The notes below the pieces were generated by a model. The model had not been told where the DNA came from. It did no database searches and was given only the letters and a program-made list of their open reading frames with translations. Of a DNA stretch of 64,000 bases, positions 36,501 through 48,201 are shown piece after piece. Numbering within the stretch: position 1 is the stretch's first letter; the number at the start of each line of letters is the position of its first letter. The position numbers and the translations under genes are program-made. This stretch comes from Galerina marginata (lineage: Eukaryota > Basidiomycota > Agaricomycetes > Agaricales > Galerinaceae), in NCBI GenBank assembly GCA_023014335.1, contig JAECYW010000018.1, positions 1,178,001-1,242,000 of the forward strand, written 5' to 3'.

Positions 36501-37415
36501 GTCCCCAACGAAATTATTCCAAGCTCCCCGGGAGCTGTTTCTGGAAGCCAGTTCCTCGCATTCATGCCAGGTGTGAATGCGCAACAAGCGGTATGTATTC
36601 CGAAGCCCATTCGTCATACAGAACGCGCACTGAAAGGTTGTTATAAAGGCGGATGTTAATAACTCGACACTATATGCGCAGATTAATGCATCCAAAAAGT
36701 TCGACAGACAGCAGGAAATCGAGCGGTGGTACAAAGAATATGTCCGCGTTTTGAAATCTATTGGTTGGGAATTGGATGATTTCATGTCAGTATTCAGGTC
36801 TAATTTACTGGTCTAACACATGGGATGACTAACCTAAAATCTACTTTAGTTTGGTCGAGACGTCAGACGCGCAAGAGCTTGGCGCTACTTTCCAGACGGT
36901 CTTAAAGGAGACTGCTTCGTGGCTCTCCGCAAAAGGCTGGAAGCACTTCGTCGATATGTTCCACAGGCTGTTCAAGTACTCCGATTTAAAGCAACCAATT
37001 CAAATCCTCAATACTTCGGCATTGAAAAGCAATATAGCAAACTTCCAACTCGGTGTGGCGAAGTAAGTCTTATTCAAGCGATTTTAACTCATCTGCTCCG
37101 CCTGATTGCTGCATCGCATATTCAAGCCCTGCAGGACAACGGAATGTCAGACTGGAGCTAGGAGCTTATGCCTTCGTCGTCGAGGATGAAAAAGTCAATA
37201 ACTTCCTTGGATTTGAATGGGGCGAGCACAAAATTACCTTCCTCGCTTGTAAACTTTTTCTCTTCTTGTGGCATCCGTTTTCCTGACGATTGTTCTGCCC
37301 AGGTGCTCAGGAGATGTCTCTGGACGGCGAGAGGTATAGTTACTATCGCGAGTCCATCCTACGTGAGCTCGGTCAGGGGCGTATCAAGTACATTTGCGAA
37401 TTACAAGGTCTGTAA
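33520..37415 (+). CDS. DUF2235 (Tle1-like) alpha/beta-hydrolase fused to two WY-GW modules
   Basis: A many-exon gene of very roughly 950-1000 residues. The N-terminal ~400 residues carry DUF2235 marks in order: MILVFCDGTGKDG, NPTNILRL, LYMSGVGSEADF, FIAQNFEVGDEICLF then GFSRGAYTVRKLAGLI (GxSxG nucleophile elbow), VWDTVGSIWG and WFPGAHSDVGGGYK (His-Ser-Asp motif). In bacteria this fold is a type VI secretion phospholipase and its fungal roles are unknown. After WGKPLLTGPP come two tandem WY-GW modules: about 35560-36390 (LPGLTGQQI, NSCLFAQL, HWFVHCVHVLEGLGW) and 36400-37415 (MPGVNAQQA, RWYKEYVRVLKSIGW). The serine elbow is built through a 9-nt exon. Splicing near 33915-34010 and 34720-34775 is uncertain, so a fault in the hydrolase half cannot be excluded. 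Start by ATG plus TATA box; no signal peptide. Confidence 0.75.
34195..34203 (+). other. 9-nt micro-exon encoding the serine nucleophile elbow
   Basis: ATTTTCAAG lies between a CTATACAG acceptor and a GTATTA donor. Joined to exons ending at 34134 and beginning at 34255 it completes G-F-S-R-G-A-Y, the GxSxG of the hydrolase. Skipping it keeps the frame but removes the catalytic serine. Confidence 0.65.
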
Positions 37416-37595
37416 TCTGGAAGGGATCATGCGCGGTAGAGTTTCGTTTTGGTATACGTTCGGGAAAGCCACTATAAATTCTGTATTATGCCTATGTAAA
37501 ATAACACGGTCAGCGTATGAGATCGAGAAACTTTCGTTGCAAGTGTGGGCGTTTAACCGGTGTCCAGACATTTACCTCGGCGAATCTTGACGATA

Positions 37596-37665
37596 CAATG
37601 AGCTGAAGGCCCAACAAAATGAGCTGAAGGCCCAACAAAATCAGCTACGACTTGGGAGTCGTCAT
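37596..37665 (+). repeat. 21-bp tandem repeat
   Basis: Two and a half copies of ATGAGCTGAAGGCCCAACAA(A). In one frame it reads as the heptad NELKAQQ, like a coiled coil, then NQLRLGSRHI and stop. I could not connect that frame to the preceding fusion gene, which ends at 37415. Confidence 0.6.
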
Positions 37666-39817
37666 ATCTAAACGACACTCCTCTGGCGAAATCCACGTCA
37701 AAAAGAGGGGTTGTAATTGAGTTAATTATGAGATACGATTTAAGCGCAGAGGCCTGAACTATATACTACATTAATTGAATAAGCATCTCAACGACGAGGA
37801 ATGCGCATAGACATACATACATGCGGATTCCCATCTGTACCAACCTCCCATTTTCCTCCTCGGGTGGTCGCCGTTCTCTGGCCTGCGCTTCGTGGGTTGT
37901 GTGAAACGAACTGGGAGACATCCCTTCATGAGACGGGGAAGAATGGGGAAGGCAGGGCTGGGCATTTGGCTGAGTGAACGGGGAATATCGAAAAACGAGG
38001 GCGAAGCGGTTGAGCTCGGGTCGCACGAACGGCGGGTGCATTGGCCGAGGGGAAGAGCAGGGCATGCTGGTGACGCGTTGAGGTCGACTGAGTCGGAACA
38101 AGGAAACGATAGCATTCATCGTTTCTTCGACACCTACGGCGGGGGGTCGCACCAGTGCGAGAACCAGCAGTAGCAGAATTTAGTGCAGCTGCTAGCCGGT
38201 TGACCACGCCTCTGCGTAAGATCCGAGGAGGAGAAAAACAAGGCTGCATACTCCTTACCACCAATAACAGCAACCACCGGTGCTCTGCTGCTAGTACTAC
38301 TCGTGGTGGATCGCGACGGTGGCAACCTATTGCAGTTGGCCGTGCGGTCGTCCTGGATCGATGAGGAGGCGGCGGGGTAAACGATGCCCGTGACTGGGAG
38401 TACCACGTACATCTGGTCCTGCAGCATGACCTATCGTTAGATGGTTATACCTAAGGTTGGTGAGCAATGGGCTGCGGGGAATAAGACTGCAAAACGAGTC
38501 CCTGCAACGCACCTGGTGGTTCTCATCTTAAATCCCATTTCCCCGCCAACTCGTCGGAAACGTTGGCGTCACCTTCATTCGTAGGCGACTCTGTGGCCCT
38601 CCTACATCCCTTATTGCAGGGAGAAGCACGCGGCGGGTTGGCGTTGGCCTGCAACGGAGTAATGACCGTACAGTAGCGCCGGTAGTATTCTCGGGCACGA
38701 GACTGCTGGCGCTCTAACTGGGGAAGTAAGTGAGCGGGACGACGTGGGAGGTGGGCTCAACATTGAACGTGTCGACGCACGTCGTTGAGCGGAGTTTTAA
38801 ATCCCGGCCCGGTGGATGGCTCATGATGATGGAGTTCCACCAATTCTTCGTCGTCAATAAATTGAGCCTTCCAGAGGCAATGAATATCATTAAACGGTTA
38901 AATTTTATCTGCATATTTTCTGGGGCTCGAGCAGTGAAATTTAGTAGGACAGTAGAAAGCCTCCTGACCCAGCTGGGTGCGATACACAATTAATCAAAGG
39001 TAACGAATGTGTACCTATGTAGTTGAGTGTAGAACGGGACACGTTATGTCATATTTTGGACATGGGCATTATCCGCAGTATGCCAAACCTTTCTGCCTAG
39101 AACCGCGGAGGAACTGTTACCCGAAGTCAAAGCAATAGCATGCAACACGTGTACTAACGATTCGTATAATAAATTCGTCCCGGAATAGACTCGCAAACTA
39201 CTTTTCACCGGACTTGTCAGTGAAGCCCAACGCATCGTGCAAGCCTATTCTCAGCGATCGACGTGTGTTCTAGATATTGAGTGATTTTGATCGGCCAATC
39301 CTATATCGATTACTCGCTTGGTCTTCAGTTGCCGGTCCGTACAGCCTGAAGGCTATAATTGTTGGCAGCAAGTGACTGGACCGCCGCATCTACAATAGAG
39401 GCAGAACCCGAAACCTTAACACTGACGACAAGTGCCAACTCTTAAATAACCGCCCGGATATTCTCAACTGCGAGATTATATCGGGTACGTTCTAATTTGA
39501 AGCAGCATGTAATTTACATTCCACATGTGTACTCGACGCTTCTTCTTTTCAATAGGGCGATCTCCCTTCGATGGCACCTTCGGATCTGTCTTGGATTGGA
39601 CGCCAAAATAGAAGAACCACATTTTTTATTTTATTTGGAGATGACCTCCAATCTTGAACCAAGGTACAATGGTGAAGCCACTAATGGCCTCTTAGCTCAG
39701 TTTTCTTCCCTATATAATCGATTAAAGGTGGATGGACGACACAAGTATCGAAAGCGATCCATATTGACGCAATTTACAAGCTTAATAGGTTACAAGCCGA
39801 ATACAAAAGTGAACATT
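37666..39817. other. intergenic with unassigned coding-like pieces
   Basis: On the minus strand, 38730-38530 reads as a plausible exon ending with a charged tail (LERQQSRAREYYRRY...DELAGKWDLR, stop near 38528). 38427-38300 and 38152-37766 also look like exon material, the last ending in a hydrophobic helix MYVCLCAFLVVEMLIQLM. I could not assemble them into one gene and recognise no family. Confidence 0.35.
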
Positions 39818-40865
39818 TCAGCCTCCCAACCGAACCCAAACAAGCATTTCTTGATACGAATGGTTAGAATAAGAAATGGGATTGAGGTGAGCATACTCAC
39901 ATTTTATTTCGAGTTCTGCCACCATAAGGTTGGATGCATCGGCAAGCCTCTGCAGGACAGTCTCTCTGACGGTGGAGTAAATTGCCTCATTCAAAGTACA
40001 AACTTGGTTCGCTAATTGATAGTTCAGTCATTGTAAAGGAATCAACACTGTTCGCCTCACCCGCAGAAAATTCAATGGCGTCTTGTCCCCATGAAAACCA
40101 GAGAACATTTGTAACCTCCCTAACCGCCTTCAAGGTAAAGGCGACTAGAGATACTGTAACAATTCCAGGCTCCCCGGGTCTTATTCAATCGGAAGGAATA
40201 CATCAACAGAACTTTCAACCTGAAAAGGACAGAACTGCACTTACGTCGCGATACTGAGCATAAAATTGGCCCTATTCCTTAACGTGGTAGATCTGTTGAA
40301 CACTTCAAGAGGTTTTGAACCAGACTTGAGGTTTTCCAATGCAGTAAAAACGTCGCAAAATAGATTGAATTCAGTCGCTTGGAAGAGGGGAGCGAGATAA
40401 GTCAACACCGTCTTGTCGGTCGTCCCCAGGAGTTGTGCGGTATCTACGGGGTAAAATCTGCGGGGAACAAATTGGATTTATTATTAGGCAGGCAATAGAA
40501 CGAGCTCAAAACTTACTCGAATTCGGCTAAGGTCCAGCCGAGACTTTCCAAGGTCGTGCGGTATAAATTATACCACTCTTTGGCTTGCGTTTCACGGTTA
40601 TATTTATGATTCGCAACCAACTGAGCAAAAAGAACAGAATTGTTGACGTCTGCCTAAATGCAAAGACATGAGTATTCCAGCCATTGATGCAGCAGCAGTA
40701 GTTATTTACTGCCTGCTGGGCGGTCACACCGTCTACAAATCCAGAGACGAGACCGCCGGAGACACTTCCAGTGGGCGAACTTTCGGGGAGGTCATCGCTA
40801 TCGAGGAAAGTTGTCTTCGCAAGTTCGAAGTTGCGGATCAAGTTAAGATTAAGATTTGTCGACAT
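39818..40865 (-). CDS. single WY-GW module protein A, function unknown
   Basis: Five exons (40865-40710, 40653-40517, 40457-40245, 40179-40061, 40011-39818) total 819 nt, 272 residues. It begins with an Asn-rich leader, then FELAKTT, FVDGVTAQQA at the first exon end, DVNNSVLFAQL and WYNLYRTTLESLGW in exon 2, a 213-nt exon 3 with PLEVFNRSTTLRNRANF, and a 119-nt exon 4 ending WFSWGQDAIEFS. Exon 5 carries LNEAIYSTVRETVLQRL. Exons 2, 3 and 4 have exactly the same length as in the 46.1 kb gene. No signal peptide or membrane helix, so probably cytosolic. It stands next to a second copy in the same orientation at 42.4 kb. Confidence 0.75.
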
Positions 40866-40923
40866 TCAGGATGATAACTTGAAATATTTCAAGGAGGTGT
40901 GTGCTACGGATGAACTTTGCAAG

Positions 40924-40932
40924 CCTTTATAT
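40924..40932 (-). promoter_or_regulatory. TATA box of WY-GW protein A
   Basis: ATATAAAGG on the minus strand, about 60 bp upstream of the ATG at 40865. Confidence 0.55.
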
Positions 40933-42385
40933 CAAATCACTTTGACTTCGGGTCTTCCCTCCAGTGTATTGATAATCGAGCAAAAAGAAAAATGACTTGA
41001 AATCCAGTTCAACTCACACGGCGCAATACTAAGGCCGGTAGAACCAATTCGATGCCATTCCAGGCTGTCATTCAACGGGCCTTTCTAAGAAGGTCAGCTC
41101 AAGTCAGGTACAAGGTGGGCAATGGAGGACGAATGACTACAGAAAATGTATTTTAGATCTGAAAGTAAACACCCATGCAGTTCCGATTCACACTTACAGG
41201 ACCCCCCAACGTCAATCTATATTTATCCTTTGTAGTGTTTAATTATGCCTGGCATTCGTATCTCCCACCGATACACCCGCGGTTTCACTTTGACATTGAA
41301 AATTAAGTGTTTATCCGGGCGTTGTGAACCCGTAGGCTGGGCGTTGATCCTTTCCTTATATTCCGTTCTTCCGTCCCGATGGGAACTTCTTGCATCCGAT
41401 AATTAAAAGGTGATGTCGAAGTGGCGTCTTTCTAAATAAGGAGCGACCAGATTGTTTATCATCAAGTCCTGGGAAAACCATGCCATTCGACTTCGATCGA
41501 ATGAGAAATTCTATTTTACGTCGCTCGGGTTTCTATTACGCCGGTGTTGCTTAACGAGCTTCTTATGTTAAGGTACCATCCGAAGGTGTAAAGAAGCGGT
41601 AGAACTCAAATTGGGAAACCACCCCTATCATCGACATTTCCCTGGGATCGGGCTACCAAGTTCAGCCCAGGTAGATCTCGGCGATAGATAGATAGATTGC
41701 AACGCGCCGATTATATTCGCGTCTTTTCGCAGATCGTTTCATTAACCAATTTTGTTAGCCCAGTTCGGGGCTTTCGGTTATCGAAATCGGGGTCATACCA
41801 AGAATCCAACGAGGTTATTTGCTTACTTAAATCTCGAACGCAGGGACGGACTGTGCAAGTACAGCAATTCGGACCCAGACAAGTACTAAATATATTTCTC
41901 CAGAAAGCCAGATCTACAGGTAGTGAGAAGGGATTGAAACAACGAATCAAGGGGACTATTTTGTGAACATGACTAGTGTGATGTGAGCGAGGTGCACTGT
42001 GGCGCATCGGGGGTACGTACCAAAATGGAAATGAAATTGAAATATAGATAAGGAACGGATGAATATTCGTAGGGCTGCAATAATGAGAATTTCGTGCGTA
42101 GATAGAGGAGTACTCACACATTGTCATCCCCGTTAAATGGGAATATGTAGAGGGATCAAGTAAACGCTGCCTAATACATTTATCATCTGCGTTTTTATGA
42201 TGACTCGTGCGGTCGAAGATAGTGTCAACAGTAAAAAATGAAATACTGGCGAAATTTGAATTGATATGACCTGAGTTTCTTATCGGCGCAGATAGATTTA
42301 AATTCCGGAAATCTTAGTGAGATGATACACAACACTATAGACTGAACGTTCCTACGAAAATGGCAACTGATGAACATGTAAGCAC
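40933..42385. other. intergenic between the two minus-strand WY-GW genes
   Basis: Contains upstream DNA of protein A. A stretch near 41500-41590 resembles 44290-44390 (shared TCG-TTCGGGTTT-type and CCGGTG blocks and an ATCCGAAGG/ATCCGGAGG end), probably a duplicated promoter-distal segment. The minus frame 41711-42127 has no domain. Confidence 0.4.
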
Positions 42386-43408
42386 TCAACCGCATTTCTG
42401 CCAACCATGGTGAATCAGATCTATATCACTGATGGAAAAATACAAATGCGCACATAAATCCCAACTGGCAACAGCAAGCTGAGCCTGGCCTCCAAGCTTC
42501 TCGAGGACCAAATTTCTGACCTGCGAGTAAACTTGCTCGTTGAGAAGGCATGATTGCGATGCTAATCTCCGATTTGGCATCATCATAATACATATCTTTG
42601 CTACCCGACCCACCTGTGTAAAAATCCATTGTCTCTTTTGTCCACGAAAAAAAGAGGACATTCGTGACGCTTTTACCTGTGCTGAAGGTAAAAGCGCCCA
42701 TTTCCAAACCAACAGTTCCAGCGCCTGCCGGGCTAATTGGCAACAAAATCATATGTCAGTCAATACTTGTATCTGTGAGAAAACGAACATTATTTACGCT
42801 GCTACTCCAACCTGAAAGTTGGCTCGATTCTTGGATGAGCAAGATCTATTGAAAACCTCGAGTGGTTTTGAGGCATCGCCGAGATTTTTCAAGGACGTTA
42901 GAACTTTCGCAAATAATGCGAATCCAGTGTGGTCAAGAGAGACGGCGAGAATCTCGAGTAACACTTTGTTAATTGAACCCAGCATTTGGGCATTTTCATA
43001 CTCTGCAAAGCTTGCAGGAAATCTGAGTTTATAGATAGCTCATCGGGTCATCTGAAGACTTACTTGAACCCCCTTAAATTCCAGCCAACGCTTTCCAAGA
43101 CTGAACGGTACATTCCATACCATTCCTTTGTTTGTGATTCCCGGTTGAAATGCTTTGTTGCGATCAGCTGAGCGAACAGAGTAGAGTTGTTTATATCCGC
43201 CTAATACAATTGACAATGTAAGCATCGTAGTTGGGACTCAGGACTTGGAAAAACCAACCGCTTGTTGAGCGCTGACTCCATCGGCGAATACAACAAGCTG
43301 ACCACCAGAGATGGCTGCAGTAGGAGCACTTTCAGGAGCATCACCGTGACCCAGGAATGGGGACTTTGCGAGTTGAACATTGCGGATGAATTCGAGGTTG
43401 ACAGACAT
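42386..43408 (-). CDS. single WY-GW module protein B, function unknown
   Basis: Five exons (43408-43259, 43200-43064, 43022-42798, 42732-42614, 42561-42386) sum to 807 nt, 268 residues. Order of marks: SVNLEFIRNVQLAKSP, FADGVSAQQA, INNSTLFAQL, EWYGMYRSVLESVGW, PLEVFNRSCSSKNRANFQVG, FFSWTKETMDFYTG, then LLNEQVYSQVRNLVLEKLGG. Exon 2 (137 nt) and exon 4 (119 nt) have the family sizes; exon 3 is 12 nt longer. The C-terminus extends about 25 residues past the common module end. No signal peptide. Closest in layout to protein A, so the pair probably arose by tandem duplication. Confidence 0.75.
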
Positions 43409-43467
43409 CGCAAAGATTCGTATGAAATCACTTGAAGGATTGTCGACCGAGAACAAGATTGTCAAGT

Positions 43468-43475
43468 CTTTATAC
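43468..43475 (-). promoter_or_regulatory. TATA-like element of WY-GW protein B
   Basis: GTATAAAG on the minus strand about 60 bp upstream of the ATG at 43408. Confidence 0.45.
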
Positions 43476-44564
43476 AAGATTCACTGATGGAATTTTTAAT
43501 TGGAGTGGCCCAACTTCCTAATAAACGAACTAACGAACTTATCACGCCTGAGCCAGTGCTTCGTTATTCCAGGCTGTCTTTCAAGCCAGATCAGATCATA
43601 TTCCAGATGAAGTTTGAAGATCTTCGTATCGGGCACCGACAAATCGGTGATTGAATCTATTTTGACCATAACTTCTGATCAGGAAGCCTTCGGATAGTAC
43701 TTACACATGACCCGAACCTTGGTCTATATTTGGTTTTTTTCCGGAACTCAGCGATATTGACTATTGTTGTAGCATTTCCTAAATATTGGTTGATGGACAG
43801 TTTCGATACCTATGGTGAAGATCCAATTGACTGGGCGTGTATTTCGCTGCGTGAACCTCGGACATTAACGAAATACGAATGTACTTGTTATTTTAAGAGC
43901 GGCAGTGTAGATCATAGATAGATAGGCGGTAGACCGGAGTGCCAGTGGATACGACGATGCTCGCTAGGAGGCAGAAAAAATAAGAATTTATAGAGAAGCT
44001 TGGGGTTACTCGTCTAAATGTATATAACCATTTAATTTTGAATCCGGAGGGTCAAATTTCTCGGAACAGCGTGATAAGCCTCAAACGCCCAGGTTAAAAC
44101 TTATCAATGGAACAATCCACACGCCAATTGGACGCCATAACGTTGCACCCATGCTTCCCTTCTTTTCTCCGTACTTCACACGACAATATAAAAAGAAATG
44201 GACCCACTGTCAGATTGCTCATCGACCTCACGTAAGTCAAACATCACATATCTAAATCTACTACTGACCTGAAATCAGTTCCATCTTCCATCCCACTTGA
44301 GTCGTTCGGGTTTTCGTTCCACCGGTGCCTCCCAATGCCTCCGTCGTCGCTTAATAACACGATTTGTTTATATGCTATCCGGAGGTATCTTAATTGCGAG
44401 GCACGGAGGTAAAATCTCAGGAATCACCGGGTGGGATTGTAATCTAACGCCAGGTGCATAAATTTGTGCGCTTTCGCCCGCCAGTCATCTCTATCCTTTG
44501 ACGAGTTACTCACCCGGGTGCCAATCGCGAAAATACCTTGTGCCTTCGCATAGTCAACTCCAAA
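43476..44564. other. divergent intergenic region
   Basis: Upstream DNA of protein B (minus) and protein C (plus). Short frames only. Confidence 0.4.
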
Positions 44565-45486
44565 ATGTCAAGCCACTCTGATTCCGCTGTTGTGGTAGCT
44601 GGTCAAATCATAACATTCCTTCCCGGTCTGAATGCTCAGCAAATTGTAAACATTATTGATCCAATTAAACTGATAAATTATTGATCCCATCGTAACAGGA
44701 GGATATTACCAACTCTTGTCTTTTTGCTCAACTTGCTGCATCGACGAAATATGACCGCCACGCGGACGTAGAACAGTGGTATAAATCCTACGTCACTGTG
44801 TTGGGACAACTTGGATGGATTACCTCGAATTTTGAGTTCGTGTCTCTGAGTCGTTTTTCTGCACTGAACGCTTACTGAGCTGTGTCATTATAGTTTCCAA
44901 ACCCACACAGAAGCACAGACACTTTGTTCATCTGATAAAACTCTTCTCGTCTTCCTTGCTAAATTTCTGCCTGAGTCAAGTTATAGGCTCATTGATGAGA
45001 CTATGACCGATTTTCGCAAACTTAATCCAAAAGAAAAACCTGTTGTCGTCCTCAACAGTTCGAGCGTCGTAGAGGACTCAGCCAATTTCCAGATTGGGGT
45101 CGCATCTAATAGGTATCCGGCTAACACTAAATTCTCGTCTAATACTAATTATACATTAGTTCCAGAGGTCCGACCATTGACTTCGGTGCTTTCGTCTACA
45201 AGGTGTCCGAAAAGATCGAGAACCCACTTTCGCATTTTTGGGGTGACAGTTCTGTAACTTTCAAGGCCGGTAAGTGGCTTATCAGCTTCGTGATTCAAGG
45301 TCATAGATGTTGACCAATGATCATCCAGCCACACAGAACATTATTCTAAATGAAGCGATTTATTCACAAGTCAGAGAACTTGTTGTCCAGAAACTCGGGG
45401 GGAAGATTGAAAACTTAATCGCTGATTGTCACCCTGCGAGGTTTTTTCTCGCCACGAGTGACCAAGAGGCCATTATTATTTCCTGA
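44565..45486 (+). CDS. single WY-GW module protein C, cut-down copy of the fusion gene's first module
   Basis: Five exons (44565-44645, 44699-44835, 44894-45112, 45160-45269, 45329-45486) give 705 nt, 234 residues. It is a close relative of the first module of the 33.5 kb fusion: SDSAVVVAGQ, NSCLFAQL, FLAKFLPESSYRL, VVVLNSSSV, SANFQIGVAS and PTIDFGAFVY are nearly shared, and the first intron is also similar in sequence. It starts with its own ATG where the fusion runs on from the hydrolase, and it stops (RFFLATSDQEAIIIS) where the fusion passes into its second module. It could be a new single-module gene or a decaying fragment; no strong promoter was seen, only ATAAATT about 105 bp upstream. 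Confidence 0.65.
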
Positions 45487-46073
45487 AGTAAAGTACTACG
45501 AGGCGAAAGGACTCGTGACGAAGCCCTCAAGTTAGGCATTATCTGCAGTAGTCTTGATCTAGGCGTAGTTCGAATTGGGAATTTAGACCTGTTTTGCAGG
45601 GGTATGTTGAGTAGTGGCTATATATTTCACCTGACAATATTAGTCTTAACTGGGCCAGAATCGCAAGCCGCCGATCAAAAGACGTTGGTTATGTTTAGTG
45701 GGGATTTCCCCATTTATCTATCCACTTGCAGATCCAGAAAATTTCCATATTTATCCGTTGTCTTAATGAAATCGCCGGCTTCTATTAATTTCGAGGGGCA
45801 GAACGTACATCCCATGACAGATACATATGGAAGAAACGTCATTTTCTTCCCCGGGCGATCTAACCTACCGTAACATCTGATATGTCAGAAAGTTGTCAAA
45901 TGGGAATACATAGAATTAAAAACACCTGTGTGCTTTTCCCCTGTACAGGAAATGAGCCTCTTCGTCACGTATTTATAAGAGGTGCGGATTTGTTCATCGC
46001 TTAGAGGTGATCTAAGATCATCTAACGCGCCAACTTTTGTTCAAGCTTCAATCCTTCTCAGCAAGGCTTTTCG
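45487..46073. other. intergenic / promoter of the beta plus WY-GW gene
   Basis: A TTTATAAG element at 45972-45979 precedes the next gene by about 100 bp. Nothing else supported. Confidence 0.4.
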
Positions 46074-48201
46074 ATGTCCGACATTTCCAAGCAAACCCAG
46101 GCTCCCGCACAAGCTGAAAGGTATAGATGCTCATCCAAGTCGAGGATTTTCAAATGAACCTTACTTTGGTAGTGCTACCAAGGCCGCTGAAATTTCCATC
46201 GGCAACAACAACGCCAGGGAACTAAATTTCACGTGCCAGAATTTAGGGCGAGATGTCTACCTACTGCTAACGTTCACCCCACCCCCGGACGGTGAATTAT
46301 ACGTGGACGAGTTTCCACTCTGCTGGAGTACGCCGTTTTCAGGCTTGGATACGAAGATAATATTCTGTACTCATCAAGACGTCTTATAGAAGTCATACAT
46401 TTACCTGCCACCGGCACCGATGGCGCTACCGTCGTATATTCCGCTAATACCGCGTTCATGGTCCCACAAGTACGTTCTGCCATTTCTGAACGTTGCCGCA
46501 TTCGAACACTGTTCCGCTTAGGTTACGGCTGGTGATTTGGTCACAGCTGCAAACGGACAGAGCTGCTCTGTACGTCATTTTTTCTCTACAACACTATTTT
46601 TTTACCATAGTCATACCGCAGACTGGGCAACAATGCACCGTCGTCACTGTCGATAGTGCAAATGTTATTACTACGGCCGCCCCAGGTGTCGCTGGCTTTC
46701 TTGAATGTGTTAATGATACTGCGGCTGTGGCTGATATCGGATTTGTACGCCGTTTTCTCGATATTATATTAAATATTCTCATCTAATGCACCGAATAGGG
46801 TTTCTATGATTCTACGGGTACTATTATAACCCCTGCTCTCATGTGGACGAAAGTTCCGTGAGTACCAACTTCAATATTATGTCCTAATATCGAGACGCCT
46901 TGCTTTATACAGGGTCCTGAACATGGTCAAGGCTCAGTTCACTCCGACTTTGAGAATTTACGCGAGTCAAGATTACCAGGGTAGGTGACTCCAGTCGCAT
47001 GCTTGCGTGATTAAATCGCTAAGTGACGGGGGCGGGAAACTACAGAAACCCAAGTAATCAGGGGTGCTATACAATCTCCATTACTGTGGAAACAAAACCT
47101 CGAGGAGCTCTCGCCATCATCCTATTTTTCTGTGACCATCGACCCCAACACCGGAGACATCCAAATTTCCAACAGTTTGCCTCCTTTAAGCCCCGAAGCA
47201 ATCGACAGAATTAGGAACATGGAGCTCGCGAAGAACCCATACTACCGTCGCGGTGTTCATGTATCCGACGATTTAATCCCAGCACCTTCAGCCAACGTTT
47301 CTGCCAGTCAGCTTATTTCGTTCTTGCCTGGTGTAACGGCACAACAAGCCGTAAGTATTCATCCTGTCCAGCGGAAATAATGTCTTGTCGGCATTTAGAG
47401 ATAATGCTTATTTTTTGGTTGCAGGCCGACGTCGACAATTCTTGTCTTTATGCCCAGTTGGCTGCAAGTATGATGTACAACCAACATACGCAACCTAAGG
47501 ATTGGTATAACACGTACACCTCGTACCTGAAGCTACAAGGCTGGACCTCAAAGGATTTCTCGTAAGTCTTCAGCTCGCCTGATGATCTAATGTGATTTAT
47601 GGGAGTTCAATTCCCCAAGGTTTGTCAAGGTAGATGCTGCACAGTCCCTCGGATCCGTCGACAAAACGGTGTTGACAGTTCTCGCTCCCGCCTTCGATGG
47701 ACCTGAATACAATTTACTCCTGGACACATTTACAGCATTGTCGAATTACGGTCCTACTGAAAAACCAGCTGAGGTATTTAACGGCTTCTCCACGTTGGGA
47801 AACAATGCCAGTTTCGCGATGCATGTCGCTAGGTACGTCAATTTCTCCCTTCAGGATGAAGAACGCACTGACTGTCGTTTCGCCTTAGTTCGGGCAGTGA
47901 TGGTAATGTGAACATGACCGCGGCAGTGTTTTTCTTCGACACAACCAAGCCTGTCTCTGATGTCCTTCGGTATTCTTGGGGTACAAACAAGGTTAATTTC
48001 TACGCCGGTAAGGAGCATCGTAAGTATATGCTCGGATGATGACTAAAGTTGGAATTAGGGATACAAAAATGTGTCCTGAACGAGCAAACTTACTCGGAGC
48101 ACAGGGACATAATTTTAAATTTCCTTGCTCAACAAGCCAACCTTGCGAATGCCGCTCTCCAAATTTGTGAGTGTTTCTATATCACCAACTGGTATCAGTA
48201 A
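46074..48201 (+). CDS. two-module protein: beta module plus WY-GW module
   Basis: Twelve exons, all in frame, total 1497 nt, 498 residues (46074-46120, 46173-46327, 46390-46469, 46522-46569, 46622-46744, 46799-46857, 46913-46980, 47046-47350, 47425-47561, 47620-47832, 47889-48007, 48059-48201). Residues 1-~235 are the beta module (KVIHLPATG, GDLVTA, CTVVTVDSANV, GFLECVNDTA, AQFTPTLRIY). Residues ~245-498 are the WY-GW module: MELAKNPYYRRG, LPGVTAQQA, VDNSCLYAQL, DWYNTYTSYLKLQGW, LRYSWGTNKVNF, VLNEQTYSEHRDIILNFL. The join lies inside exon 8. No signal peptide. It is the only complete copy of the two-module form, so it is the key to interpreting the single-module relatives. Function unknown. 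Confidence 0.8.

Noticed and set aside
33520..37415. Bacterial origin or contamination of the DUF2235 gene
   Set aside because: It has many fungal-type introns and a TATA box; any transfer would be ancient and DUF2235 proteins are common in fungi.
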